Below are positions 15,880 to 25,523 of a stretch of 48,937 nucleotides of DNA, piece by piece. The notes below the pieces were generated by a model. It ran no database searches. It was not told the DNA's origin and saw only the letters and a list, made by a program, of their open reading frames with translations. The stretch spans positions 8,457 through 57,393 of the forward strand of contig DITW01000059.1 of assembly GCA_002422945.1 (NCBI GenBank), written 5' to 3'. Made by a program: the position numbers and the translations under genes. Each line of letters starts with the position of its first letter. Within the stretch, counting starts at the first letter, position 1. Source of the stretch: Sphingomonadales bacterium UBA6174 (lineage in GTDB: Bacteria > Pseudomonadota > Alphaproteobacteria > Sphingomonadales > Sphingomonadaceae).

Positions 15880-16113
15880 ATGAATATTACGATCAATGTC
15901 GAATGCACGCCGGAAGAGGCGCGCCGTTTCATGGGCCTGCCTGATCTTCAGCCGCTGCACGATATCTATCTCGACAAGATGAAGCGCTCGATTGATGAAA
16001 TGGGTACGAGCGAGGGCATGATAAACATGATAAAGAGCTGGGGCCCGATGGGCGATCAGATGATGTCAGGCTGGACCAATTTGATGAGCGGCAAGGGCAA
16101 ATCCGACAAGTGA
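15880..16113 (+). CDS. Small conserved alphaproteobacterial protein (DUF6489-like)
   Basis: A 77-residue soluble protein beginning MNITINVECTPEEARRFMG, a start common to a small family found next to mnmE in sphingomonads (DUF6489, from memory). The middle is predicted helical (DIYLDKMKRSIDEMG). The ATG at 15880 is preferred over in-frame ATGs at 15868 and 15811. Its stop overlaps the first possible mnmE start (GTG at 16110), indicating coupled translation. Its function is unknown. Confidence 0.75.
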   Translation: MNITINVECTPEEARRFMGLPDLQPLHDIYLDKMKRSIDEMGTSEGMINMIKSWGPMGDQMMSGWTNLMSGKGKSDK

Positions 16114-17423
16114 CGATGCCTGCGTTTGTGTATCCGACGATATTTGCCCTATCCTCTGGCAATCCCCCGGCGGGGATTGCCATTATCAGAATCAGCGGTC
16201 CAAAAGCGGGGGAGGTCCTCACCGCCATCACTGGCTATCATCATGTGCCGCGCATGGCGCATTATGGCCGCTTTCACGACCCAGACAATCATATGTTGCT
16301 CGACCATGGGTTGAGCTTATGGTTCCCCGGTCCGCATAATGCGACAGGCGAGGATCTTGCGGAACTGCATCTGCATGGCGCAATCGCCGTGGTGGAGGCC
16401 GTGCTGGCGATGCTGGGTCGTCGTCCTGGACTGCGCTTGGCGGAACCGGGGGAGTTTACACGCCGGGCATTGGAAAATGGTCGTATGGACCTTGATGCCG
16501 CTGAAGGGCTTGGTGATTTGCTGCGCGCCCGCACCGAACGGCAGCGTAAGAGTGCGTTGTTGCGTGCTGAGGGTGGGCTTGGCCGCAAGGTCCGTGAATG
16601 GGAAAGTGCGTTGCTGCGTCTATCTGCACAGATCGAAGCCGCGCTTGATTTCTCGGATGAAGATGATGTGGGAGATGCGGATCAGGATCTGCATGTTGCG
16701 GTGCGTGTTGCTATGGCGGAGATTGCCTCATCCGTGCGCAATCTAATTGCAGCACCACCAGCAGAGCCATTGGCCGATGGGGTGCGCGTCGTTTTGGCGG
16801 GGCCGCCCAATGCGGGCAAGTCGACATTGCTAAACGCCTTGATTGGGCGCGAGGCAGCGATCGTTGATGATGAAGCAGGCACAACACGCGACGTGATTGA
16901 AGTGTCGGTTGATCTTGGTGGCTATGCCCTGATTCTGACTGATACCGCCGGTCTGCGCCAGGCAGCGGGACGGGTTGAGCAGCAAGGCATTGCGCGTGCA
17001 CAGGATCATATCGCTGCTGCCGATATAGTGTTGTGGCTGGGAGAGGCTGAAGAAAGGCCGGACCATCCGCAATGCGTGATTGTGCATTCTCGGACGGATG
17101 CGCCCGGGCGGGCGGTGAAGCCTGAGATTGCGGATGTCGCCATCTCGCCGCGCACGGGGGAGGGGATGGACATGTTCCGTGCGCTCTTGCTCGAACGGGT
17201 AAAACAGGTGGTGCCTGCGGAAGATCAGCTTGCGGTCAATCGTCGTCAGCGTCACTGGTTGATACTGATCGCCGAGGCGCTTGAAGATCACCATCATAAA
17301 GACTTGTTGCTGCTTGCGGAACAATGCCGTGTCGCGCGTCAGGCATTTGATGCGCTGACCGGGCGCAGTGGGGTTGAGGATATGTTGGGCGCTCTATTCG
17401 GACAATTTTGCATCGGAAAGTGA
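16110..17423 (+). CDS. mnmE: tRNA uridine-5-carboxymethylaminomethyl modification GTPase
   Basis: With MnmG it makes the cmnm5U34 modification in tRNAs. The N-terminal folate-binding domain starts TIFALSSGNPPAGIAIIRISG. A GTPase domain is inserted in the helical domain: G1 GPPNAGKSTLLN, G2 DEAGTTRD, G3 DTAGLR. The C terminus FCIGK keeps the family's catalytic cysteine (CxGK form). At 437 residues it is near normal length. The start is GTG at 16110 or ATG at 16116; the former overlaps the upstream stop. mnmG follows after a parS site. Confidence 0.96.
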   Translation: MTMPAFVYPTIFALSSGNPPAGIAIIRISGPKAGEVLTAITGYHHVPRMAHYGRFHDPDNHMLLDHGLSLWFPGPHNATGEDLAELHLHGAIAVVEAVLAMLGRRPGLRLAEPGEFTRRALENGRMDLDAAEGLGDLLRARTERQRKSALLRAEGGLGRKVREWESALLRLSAQIEAALDFSDEDDVGDADQDLHVAVRVAMAEIASSVRNLIAAPPAEPLADGVRVVLAGPPNAGKSTLLNALIGREAAIVDDEAGTTRDVIEVSVDLGGYALILTDTAGLRQAAGRVEQQGIARAQDHIAAADIVLWLGEAEERPDHPQCVIVHSRTDAPGRAVKPEIADVAISPRTGEGMDMFRALLLERVKQVVPAEDQLAVNRRQRHWLILIAEALEDHHHKDLLLLAEQCRVARQAFDALTGRSGVEDMLGALFGQFCIGK

Positions 17424-17435
17424 TGTGCATCGGCC

Positions 17436-17451
17436 TGTTTCACGTGGAACA
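17436..17451. promoter_or_regulatory. parS: parS centromere site 1 (one mismatch)
   Basis: TGTTTCACGTGGAACA differs by one base from the palindrome TGTTTCACGTGAAACA. It lies in the 66-base gap between mnmE and mnmG, about 6.7 kb from the putative origin. ParB should load here. Confidence 0.88.
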
Positions 17452-17489
17452 TTTTGACAGGCGAGGCAGGACCAGATAGGCCCAAAGCC

Positions 17490-19370
17490 ATGCAACAGAG
17501 CCAGTTTGATGTGATCGTCGTCGGCGGCGGCCATGCCGGCGTAGAGGCTGCGACAGCCGCCGCTCGTATGGGTGCGCGCACAGCACTTGTGACTATGGAT
17601 CGAAATGGCATCGGTGCGATGTCGTGCAATCCGGCCATCGGTGGATTGGGCAAGGGTCATCTCGTGCGCGAGGTTGATGCCTGCGGCGGCGTGATCGCGC
17701 GGGCGGCAGATGCGGGCGCTATTCATTACCGGATGTTGAATCGCTCCAAGGGGCGGGCGGTGCAAGGGCCACGTGTTCAAGCCGACCGACGATTGTTCCG
17801 GGCGGCGGTGCAACGTATCGTCAATGCTACCGATGGTTTGACAATCATTGAGGGTGAAGGGTCGAATCTGATCCTGTCACCGGAAGGTGCTACGGTGCTC
17901 GGCCTGAAGCTCTCCGATGGGGTTGAATTGCGTTCGCAATCGGTGGTGCTGGCGGCGGGGACTTTCCTGCGCGCGCGGTTGCATTTTGGTCTGGACGTGG
18001 TGATCGGTGGTCGTATCCATGAACGCGCTGCCAATCAGCTTGGGTTGCAACTTGAAGAATTGGCCATGCCGCTTGGTCGATTGAAGACGGGGACGCCACC
18101 AAGGCTGGATGGGCGGACAATTGATTGGGCGATGTTACCGCGTCAGGAGTCCGATGTTGATCCGTGGACAATGTCGGCCCGCACAGCTGAGCGGGTGTTG
18201 CCGCAATTATTTTGTGCGGTGACGCGCACGACGGAAGAAACCCATCAGATCATTCGCAGCAACCTCGATAAATCCCCATTATTTTCCGGGGCGATTGAAG
18301 GTCGTGGTCCACGTTATTGCCCTTCGATCGAGGACAAGATTTTCCGCTTTGGCGACCGAGATGGTCATCAGATATTTCTTGAACCGGAAGGGCTGGATGA
18401 TTGGCGGATCTATCCCAATGGCATCAGCACGTCATTGCCGGTCGGGGTCCAAGACCAGTTTATCCGCACCTTGCCGGGGCTTGCCAATGTCCGGATCGAT
18501 CAACCCGGCTATGCAGTCGAATATGATTATATCGACCCGCGCCAGTTGGATCGCAGATTAGGCTATCGTGGGCTGACCGGACTTTTTCTCGCTGGTCAGA
18601 TTAATGGCACGACCGGTTATGAAGAAGCCGCAGCACAAGGGTTGGTCGCGGGCGCGAATGCGGCGGCCCATGCGCTGGATAAGCCAGCAATCGAGTTTGA
18701 TCGTGCTGATAGCTATATCGGAGTGATGATCGACGACCTCACCTTACATGGGGTGACAGAGCCTTATCGGATGTTGACAGCACGGGCCGAATATCGGCTG
18801 CGGCTTCGGTCAGATAATGCATGGACGCGACTTGGTCCGATGGCGACGGCGGCGGGTTTGCTTGATGAGCATGCGCAGTCATTTTTTGCCGACCGATTTG
18901 AGCGACGGGCAGTGGCGCGTGCGGCGATGGATTCTATCCTGCCTGATCGACATTTGGTTGCTGCGGGGTGGCAGGGCATCGGTCCGAGTGATGGGATTAA
19001 GCGCAGCCTGTGGGAGTGGCTCCGCTTTCCCGGCATCGATTCGGAGGTGGTCCGAGGTTTGGCAACCGCGCTTGATACCGATGCGTTCAGCCATGCGGGG
19101 CCTGAACTATTAGACGAATTGATTGAGGATGGTCGCTATGCGCCCTATGTCGAGCGACAAGATGTCGAGCTTGCCCAATTGGCGGCGGATCGCCAGCGGC
19201 TGATTCCTGATTGGGTTGATTATCGTCAGATAGCTGGGTTGAGCAATGAAATGGTGGAGCGTTTAGAATCGGCGCGGCCAGCAACATTAGCAGATGCAGG
19301 TCAGATGCGAGGCATCACGCCTGCTGCATTAGCGGCGATACTCGCGGTCGTCCGAAAGGGTAGGGCATGA
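17490..19370 (+). CDS. mnmG: tRNA uridine-5-carboxymethylaminomethyl modification enzyme
   Basis: The FAD- and NADH-binding partner of MnmE. The N-terminal dinucleotide fold is VIVVGGGHAGVEAATAAARMG; MSCNPAIGGLGKGHLVREVDA and GYEEAAAQGLVAGANAA are strong family signatures. From the ATG at 17490 it has 626 residues, the usual length. A TTG at 17454 would add 12 residues and abut the parS site, so it is less likely. Its end overlaps rsmG by four bases. Confidence 0.96.
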   Translation: MQQSQFDVIVVGGGHAGVEAATAAARMGARTALVTMDRNGIGAMSCNPAIGGLGKGHLVREVDACGGVIARAADAGAIHYRMLNRSKGRAVQGPRVQADRRLFRAAVQRIVNATDGLTIIEGEGSNLILSPEGATVLGLKLSDGVELRSQSVVLAAGTFLRARLHFGLDVVIGGRIHERAANQLGLQLEELAMPLGRLKTGTPPRLDGRTIDWAMLPRQESDVDPWTMSARTAERVLPQLFCAVTRTTEETHQIIRSNLDKSPLFSGAIEGRGPRYCPSIEDKIFRFGDRDGHQIFLEPEGLDDWRIYPNGISTSLPVGVQDQFIRTLPGLANVRIDQPGYAVEYDYIDPRQLDRRLGYRGLTGLFLAGQINGTTGYEEAAAQGLVAGANAAAHALDKPAIEFDRADSYIGVMIDDLTLHGVTEPYRMLTARAEYRLRLRSDNAWTRLGPMATAAGLLDEHAQSFFADRFERRAVARAAMDSILPDRHLVAAGWQGIGPSDGIKRSLWEWLRFPGIDSEVVRGLATALDTDAFSHAGPELLDELIEDGRYAPYVERQDVELAQLAADRQRLIPDWVDYRQIAGLSNEMVERLESARPATLADAGQMRGITPAALAAILAVVRKGRA

Positions 19371-20041
19371 TGAACATGGCCTTGCCTTTACCCGCTTTGC
19401 CTGATGATGTTCGCGATCAACTGCAGAGCTTGGGGGCTGTTTCACGTGAAACAATCGACAAATTGCGTATCTATGGCGATATGCTGCTGGAGGAAACAGC
19501 CCAGCAGAATCTGATCTCTGCATCCACCATCCCGGATTTCTGGTCGCGCCATATCCTTGATTCCGCGCAATTGATTGCGGCTGCTGGCCATCCACAATCT
19601 GGTGTGCATTGGCTGGATATTGGGAGCGGTGCTGGCCTCCCTGGTATCGTCCTCGCCATATTCGGCTATAAGGTGACGATGATTGAGCCGCGTCGTTTAC
19701 GGGTAGATTTCCTGCTTCGCGTAATCGAGCGGTTGAAGCTCGACCATGCAACCGCCTTATGCGGGAAGGTGGAAAGCCTGTCTAATGACACCAGATTTGA
19801 TGCGATCACTGCGCGTGCGGTGGCCCCGTTGGGCGATCTTTGGCGCATGGCAGGTCATCTGGCCAAGGATGATACAATTTGGATACTTCCAAAGGGAAAG
19901 AATGCGATAAATGAACTGGAACTGGCGCGGCGTTCATGGCAGGGTGATTTCACGATTATTCCCAGTGTAACAAGTGCCGACGCCCGGATCATCGTGGCCC
20001 GGCATGTAGGTCCCAGAAATAGGGGTAACACGCGGCCATGA
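19367..20041 (+). CDS. rsmG: 16S rRNA (guanine-527-N7)-methyltransferase
   Basis: Methylates G527 of 16S rRNA using S-adenosylmethionine. Motif I is LDIGSGAGLPGIVLA at about residue 84; ISASTIPDFWSRHILDSAQL and ITARAVAPLGDL are typical RsmG stretches. At 224 residues it is normal. Codons for AVSRET (about residues 24-29) encode a perfect parS palindrome at 19438-19453. It overlaps mnmG and parA by four bases at each end. Confidence 0.95.
   Translation: MMNMALPLPALPDDVRDQLQSLGAVSRETIDKLRIYGDMLLEETAQQNLISASTIPDFWSRHILDSAQLIAAAGHPQSGVHWLDIGSGAGLPGIVLAIFGYKVTMIEPRRLRVDFLLRVIERLKLDHATALCGKVESLSNDTRFDAITARAVAPLGDLWRMAGHLAKDDTIWILPKGKNAINELELARRSWQGDFTIIPSVTSADARIIVARHVGPRNRGNTRP
19438..19453. promoter_or_regulatory. 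parS: parS centromere site 2 (perfect), inside rsmG
   Basis: TGTTTCACGTGAAACA is an exact match to the universal parS palindrome. It lies inside the rsmG reading frame and reads as part of AVSRET, so coding and centromere functions share the same bases. Confidence 0.95.
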
Positions 20042-20817
20042 TGAAGATAGCAATAGCAAATCAGAAGGGCGGTGTCGGCAAGACGACAACTGCTATCAAT
20101 CTTGCCACCGCGCTTGCGGCTATTGGGCGGCGGGTGCTGCTGATCGATCTTGATCCGCAAGGCAATGCATCTACGGGCCTCGGCATAGCCCCCAATGAAC
20201 GTAACAACAGCAGCTATGAATTGCTGACGGGCCAATGCACACTTGAAGACACGGTTATTGCGACGCGTGTCCCTCGTCTTGATTTGGTGCCTGCAACGGT
20301 CGACCTTTCTGGTGCCGAGATTGAATTGGTGGATGCTGAAAATCGTGTTCATCGATTGTCGGCGGCATTGGAATCCCTGCCAGATCGTTGGGATGTGTGT
20401 TTGATCGATTGTCCGCCGTCGCTCGGTCTGTTGACGATGAATGCGATGATTGCAGCGGAATCCTTGTTGGTGCCGCTGCAATGTGAATTTTTCGCGCTTG
20501 AGGGGTTGAGCCAGTTATTGCAAACGGTCGAGCGCGTGCGCGCCCGTTTCAACCCCGGCCTTGGTATTATCGGGGTGGCGCTGACGATGTTTGATCGTCG
20601 TAACCGCCTGTCGGAACAGGTGGCGCAAGATGTTCGCGCCTGCCTTGGCGACCTTGTGTTTGAGACGGTCATTCCGCGGAATGTCCGTCTTTCGGAAGCG
20701 CCGAGCCATGGTTTGCCGGCGCTGATCTATGATATTCGGTGCAGTGGATCAGAGGCTTATATGAATCTTGCACGCGAAATCATGCCGCGGCTCCAACGGT
20801 TGGAGGTGGCGGCATGA
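20038..20817 (+). CDS. parA: Chromosome partitioning ATPase ParA
   Basis: A 259-residue ParA-family ATPase that moves ParB-parS complexes apart after replication. The deviant Walker A motif KGGVGKTTTAINLATAL is at residues 10-26, Walker A' is VLLIDLDPQGNASTGLG, and Walker B lies in VCLIDCPPSLGLLT. The chromosome-type short N terminus has no helix-turn-helix. It overlaps rsmG and parB by four bases, so the modification and partition genes are one transcription unit. Confidence 0.97.
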   Translation: MMKIAIANQKGGVGKTTTAINLATALAAIGRRVLLIDLDPQGNASTGLGIAPNERNNSSYELLTGQCTLEDTVIATRVPRLDLVPATVDLSGAEIELVDAENRVHRLSAALESLPDRWDVCLIDCPPSLGLLTMNAMIAAESLLVPLQCEFFALEGLSQLLQTVERVRARFNPGLGIIGVALTMFDRRNRLSEQVAQDVRACLGDLVFETVIPRNVRLSEAPSHGLPALIYDIRCSGSEAYMNLAREIMPRLQRLEVAA

Positions 20818-21731
20818 GTGGTGATCTGACTCAGCCTGCACGCAAGCGCCCGATCGGTCTTGGCCGTGGCTTGTCCGCCTTGATGGGTGAGGCGCAGCGT
20901 GAAGAGCCATTGGCATCCCCGACAAGTGGTGCGATGCCAAGTCCCGGTATTCGCTTTGTATCGGTGGCTGACCTTGGTCCGCATCCGGATCAGCCGCGTC
21001 GTCATTTCGACGAGGGTGCATTGGGTGAGCTGGCGCTGTCGATTGAGGCGCGTGGCGTTATTCAGCCGATTGTGGTGCGGCCTTGGAAGGGCAAGTATCA
21101 AATCGTCGCGGGCGAGCGTCGCTGGCGCGCAGCGCAGCGGGCGCACCTGCATGAGGTGCCGGTCATTGTTCGTGATTTCGACGATGCCGAGACCTTGGAA
21201 ATCGCGTTGGTCGAAAATATCCAACGCGAAGATCTGAACGTCGTGGAAGAAGCCGAGGCATATCTCCGGCTGATGCGTGATTTTGGGCATAGTCAGGATG
21301 CCTTGGGCCGGTTGGTCCATAAGTCGCGCAGCCATATTGCCAATCTTGTCCGATTGCTCGATCTGCCCGCGGCGGTGCAGGGCCATCTGGTGGATGGCAG
21401 GCTTTCCATGGGCCATGCCCGCGCACTCATTAACACACCAGATCCGGTGGCTTTAGCCGATACTGTGATCGCGCGCGGCCTATCAGTCCGAGATACTGAA
21501 GAATTGGCGCGTAAGGCGCGGCCTGGCAATAATCGTGTCATCAAAACGCCTTCGGCCAATGCGATGGGCGCGGATGCAGATATAGCCTTGCTGGAACGCC
21601 AATTGGGCGATCTCATCGGGTTGAAGGTTTCGATCGAGCACAAAGGTCAGGGCGGTAGCGTGACTTTGAGCTATTCAACGCTGGACCAGCTCGACATGAT
21701 TTGCCAACGGTTGAGCGGCGAGCGGATTTAA
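20814..21731 (+). CDS. parB: Chromosome partitioning CTPase/parS-binding protein ParB
   Basis: A 305-residue ParB that loads on parS and spreads as a CTP-driven clamp. The N-terminal GLGRGLSALMG is the ParA-stimulating segment; the CTP-binding motif GERRWRAAQRAHL is at about residue 100, and the helix-turn-helix SQDALGRLVHKSRSHIANLVRLL at about 160 binds parS. The C-terminal dimer domain ends CQRLSGERI. The ATG at 20814 overlaps the parA stop; a longer frame to 20739 reads parA bases and was rejected. Confidence 0.97.
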   Translation: MSGDLTQPARKRPIGLGRGLSALMGEAQREEPLASPTSGAMPSPGIRFVSVADLGPHPDQPRRHFDEGALGELALSIEARGVIQPIVVRPWKGKYQIVAGERRWRAAQRAHLHEVPVIVRDFDDAETLEIALVENIQREDLNVVEEAEAYLRLMRDFGHSQDALGRLVHKSRSHIANLVRLLDLPAAVQGHLVDGRLSMGHARALINTPDPVALADTVIARGLSVRDTEELARKARPGNNRVIKTPSANAMGADADIALLERQLGDLIGLKVSIEHKGQGGSVTLSYSTLDQLDMICQRLSGERI

Positions 21732-21762
21732 CCCGATAAGCCGCGAAGTCGTCTCGCGCGAC

Positions 21763-21778
21763 TTTTTCACGTGAAACA
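21763..21778. promoter_or_regulatory. parS: parS centromere site 3 (one mismatch)
   Basis: TTTTTCACGTGAAACA differs from the perfect site at its second base only. It lies in the short gap after parB, at the junction with the leftward usher gene, about 11 kb from the putative origin. Confidence 0.88.
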
Positions 21779-21797
21779 TTTTTAATGGGTCCTGACC

Positions 21798-24488
21798 CTA
21801 AGGTGCGGTGTGTGCCGTCATCCGTTGCGACGGGATGGCGACCACGCCAAGATGCAGCGATACAGCTATATTCGATACGGCGATATCCTGCACATTCGCC
21901 GTATCCAGTCGCGCGGCGCTGGCGGAAAGTGGTGCGACGCGCAGACTGTATTTGCCATAGGGCACGGATTCGAAGAGGAAAAAGCCGTCATATTCACTGC
22001 GGGTGATCGCCTGCACTGTTCCTTGCGATGTGACCAGTTCGATATCCACACCTTCAAGCGGGCCGCCGCCTGCACGGACGAGCATCCCATCAACCTCACC
22101 AGTGCTGACCAATGGAATGTCGACCAATGCATCAATACCGGGGCGAGGCGTCACTATCATGCCCGGACCCTTGGGTTGCACATGTGGGTCGGCGAGGGAT
22201 GCGCCCTCTATGCCAATCAACACCGGCTGAAAGGGGGTAAGGCTATTAATGGTAGCCAAGCCATTCATGCCGGTTGATCGACTGGTCGGGACCTTTCCGA
22301 TGGCGATTTTGACGCCGGGCTCCAAGGGCTCTCCGGCTTGATAACTGCCATCATTATTGGTGTCGCGGAATACGCGCGTGACCACGCTACCAAGCGTGGC
22401 CTGTTTTTCCGAGGTCAATCTCAGGCCGTGTCCTGTAGGATTACGGCCAAGGCTGAACGCGAGGTTGAGTCCCGCCGCGACTGATCGATCAGTGCTAAAT
22501 TCACCGGTTGCCGATAATGCAAAGCGATCGAAGCGATGGGTATAGCCGATGGCGGTGCGCGCCCGGGAAAGGCTGTGATCATAGCCGAGTCCGACGCGCC
22601 AGCCTTGACGTTCATTGCTTTGCCAATCCGCTGCAATATTGGCGGATTCAAAGCGTGAATTGGGCGATAATTACCAGCGAACTTCTCCGCGCAGTCGTAT
22701 CTTTCCATATCGCCCCGCAAGCAATAGGCCAGCATCCAGCCTTTCTGGTGGACTGGGGCCGGATCGGTTTTTCTCGACATGCCATCCGAATTCGCCCGTG
22801 GTCATTAATCCTCTGAACCGTCTGGAAATGCGGGAGCTGAGGTCTAGCGAGTTAATGCCGGTTGTTCGGGTGGTATAGCGAGCATCGAGATGCAGTGGGA
22901 CGATCTGATTGCCGAGGGCAAGGGCATGGTCCAATGCGATATTATGCGTCCCGGTCGTGCTGCGTTCGATGCGGTCGCTTTTGATATCATGTGAAATGAT
23001 CGATTCCGCCGCGACAAAACTACGCCCGAACGCACCCACTAATTGGACGCGACCGGCATAGCCGCCGTCGCGTTGCGCAGCCGCCGACATTTCAAGCAAT
23101 GCGGGACCAATCGCGCGCCGGATTGAGCCTTCAACAAAGCTCACCCGTTGATCGTCGACCAACAGGTTGTGTACTTGTACGGCAAGGCTTGTCCTGAGAC
23201 CGAGGCCAATTTCCAGCCCGGCGGACCCGCGCCAGCCTTGATCGCGATACTGGGATTGATTTTTCACAGTCACAAGATCGTGATTATCTTGTGAAAAACT
23301 AAGGGTATAACGCAGCTTTCCCGGCGGGGGATTGTCCATGCCGACATTGATCAGCTTGCGATCGCGTCGAATTTGGCCCTGTGGGCCGTAGCTGACCACT
23401 TCCAGACTATTCAGTCCGTAAAGTAATGGGACATCGAGAAATTCATAACGTCCATCGCTACGCGGTTGGGCGAATTGCAGGAGCTGATCATTGCGATAAA
23501 GTTCGGCATCCCATCCTTGCGGTAATTCGCCATGCAAAGAGGTGCGGTCAAAGATATCAGGTTGATCGAGAAGGCGATTGGTGACGGCAACGCCACGCCC
23601 CGGCATAGCTTGTGCGACGAGGGGCGATCCATAAGATGAAACGTCGCCGACAGCGAGATAGGTCGCGCCAAGCGGTCCAAGCAATTTACCTCCCGGGGAC
23701 ATGCGATAGCCACGAAGGCGGAGGGACGAGGGTTTCGCATGGGTGTCGGTCGATAAACGCGCATCGACACTGGCCCGCGCAATTTCCCCTGCGGCATAAA
23801 GTTCGACGCTACGATTGCCTTTTGCGCCGCGTTGTCGGTCGTGCGTGCCGTTCAGCGTGACGACGGCATCAAGCGCTGGAGTCCGCCACATCCTATATGG
23901 CAGTACCGCCTGTGGCAGCTTGTTCTCATCCAATTGGATATGGGGACGGAAACTGGCCGCTCTGGCGCGTCGCTCCAACATGCGTTCAACCGGCAACATG
24001 TGATCCGCATGGACGAGAATCAATGCATTGGCTTGATCCAGATGAAGCTGAATGCCGAGCCAACGCGACAATTCCACGGTGTCCACGCACCAGCCTTCAC
24101 GGGTGTCGACAATTGCATCCCCTGGCAAGGCTTGTCGTCTGCCCTGCAGGGTGATGCTCTGGGTCGTGCGTTCGATGGAAAGGGCACGCATCTCATCAAA
24201 GGCCCAGCCCTGTGCCTTGGACTTATCGGGGCTTATTTTGATCGCGAGATCGAATGACCTAATGATATCGTCGAAATTGACGCAAACGGCGTTCGGCTTT
24301 TGATAACCGCGCACGCCATCGCCCAGCCGATATTTTCCCAGCCGCAGATCGAACAATAATGCATCGTCATCATTTGCCTGCCATGCGGACTCGCTGGCAC
24401 CGGCCATAGAAGATGGTGACGTCATGAACGCAGCGATGGCGAGGCAAATGGCGCGCCAGCCCGTCTTAAGGTTGCGAGGACTGCCCAT
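21798..24488 (-). pseudogene. Fimbrial outer-membrane usher, frame interrupted by an in-frame stop
   Basis: An 897-codon frame encoding an usher-like outer-membrane protein, broken by one TAA at 22671-22673. The first part (606 codons with the stop, from 24488) has a signal peptide (cleavage near SMAGASES) and plug/barrel-type repeats. After the stop the same frame stays open for another 291 codons: more barrel (SLSRARTAIGYTHRFDRF), an SdrD B-like segment (TRVFRDTNNDGSYQAGEPL) and a carboxypeptidase-regulatory-like fold (GVDIELVTSQG, YDGFFLFESVPYGKYSLRV). The truncated product would lack the barrel end, so secretion should fail. A sequencing error is possible, but no frameshift is involved. 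It follows the chaperone gene after 26 bases. Confidence 0.72.
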
Positions 24489-24514
24489 GTTTAGGGGTGA
24501 TGGTGACCTGCGGC

Positions 24515-25348
24515 TTATTTCAGGACGACATCGGTTTCCGTAATCACGCCGCCGCCACTGGCTTCATCCGCGATATATTGCACCTTGGCCGGACCGCGAT
24601 ATGTGGCTGCCGCATCATTGGCGAGCGGCAATGTCACCTGACGACTCGATAACTCTGGATAAATGGCGACGCCGCGAATCTGGGCAATCGGCTTGTCCTT
24701 GCCAAGTGGCGTCACGCGCAGCTCGCCATAGACTGAGCGATTTCCCTCTCGATTCAAGGTCAGCTTGATCGCGGGCTTGTCCTCTTCATCTTTACCAAAG
24801 GCCACGTTCGCGATGGTCGCCCCGGCTTCCAATTTTCCACGTCGGACAATAATCGGGATCGAGACGCCGTAAATTGGCGTGAGTGCGATACTCAGACCAT
24901 TGCTCTGGCCAGAATTTGGGGTTGCAGCCTGTGCTAACGGAATAGCGCGGAACAGCATATGTGCGCGATATTCTCCATCTGGCAGGCCGGCTGGCGATTG
25001 TACGCCCACACGAATGGCTTGGGGCTGATTAGGGGCGAGAGTCACGCGACGCGGGGCATAGGCAATCATGCCGAGCACAGCTTGCTCTGCATCATTTGGC
25101 GTTGTGACTTCTTCAAGCTGCCCATCCGGCGACATTCGCCGCAGTTCAAGCGAGACGCGATAGGTCGCCGTTTCATTGCCGATATTATTGAGGACTATTT
25201 CCGAACTGCGATTGCTGTCCAGCACCAGCCGGGTAGGGGCCACCAGCAGATCACCCGATGCCTGCGCCGCCGAGTATGACAGCACCGTAGCGCCGATCAT
25301 CAGCGTGGCGCCGAGGCGCGACCGCGCGCGATGCAATGACTTTTCCAT
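24515..25348 (-). CDS. Periplasmic pilus chaperone
   Basis: A 277-residue PapD-like chaperone of the chaperone-usher pathway. The signal peptide ends near AAQASGD. Two immunoglobulin-like domains follow: the first has LVAPTRLVLDSNRSSEIVLNN and RRVTLAPNQPQAIRVG, with YRAHMLFRAIP at the domain end; the second lies at about 175-270. It should donate a strand to pilus subunits and deliver them to the usher. The ATG at 25348 has GGAG six bases upstream, so it is preferred over one at 25363. It sits between the DUF4402 subunit and the usher. Confidence 0.87.
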   Translation of the reverse strand: MEKSLHRARSRLGATLMIGATVLSYSAAQASGDLLVAPTRLVLDSNRSSEIVLNNIGNETATYRVSLELRRMSPDGQLEEVTTPNDAEQAVLGMIAYAPRRVTLAPNQPQAIRVGVQSPAGLPDGEYRAHMLFRAIPLAQAATPNSGQSNGLSIALTPIYGVSIPIIVRRGKLEAGATIANVAFGKDEEDKPAIKLTLNREGNRSVYGELRVTPLGKDKPIAQIRGVAIYPELSSRQVTLPLANDAAATYRGPAKVQYIADEASGGGVITETDVVLK

Positions 25349-25475
25349 GATGTACTCCCACACATACTGAACACGGCTTTCTCAAACCATTATGATGGGG
25401 GTTACATCCGATATGGTTTAAAATGCCTTAACCATAGGGTGCTTGGAATGGGAGCGGGGGTGATTATTTGGGCAT

Positions 25476-25516
25476 ATCATCACCCGCCGGAACGAATCGC
25501 ACCGACGGGTGATGAT
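25476..25516 (-). other. Hairpin between pilus subunit and chaperone genes
   Basis: An 11-base perfect stem, ATCATCACCCG (25476-25486) with CGGGTGATGAT (25506-25516), and a 19-base loop, placed 7 bases after the DUF4402 gene. There is no T run after it on the reverse strand. In other pilus operons such a hairpin protects the subunit transcript and lowers expression of downstream genes. Confidence 0.55.
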
Positions 25517-25523
25517 GAGGAGA

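Noticed and set aside
22421..22780. A 119-codon reverse frame overlapping the usher break
   Set aside because: It is in a different frame from both usher parts; the usher frame itself resumes directly after the stop, so no frameshift needs to be invoked.
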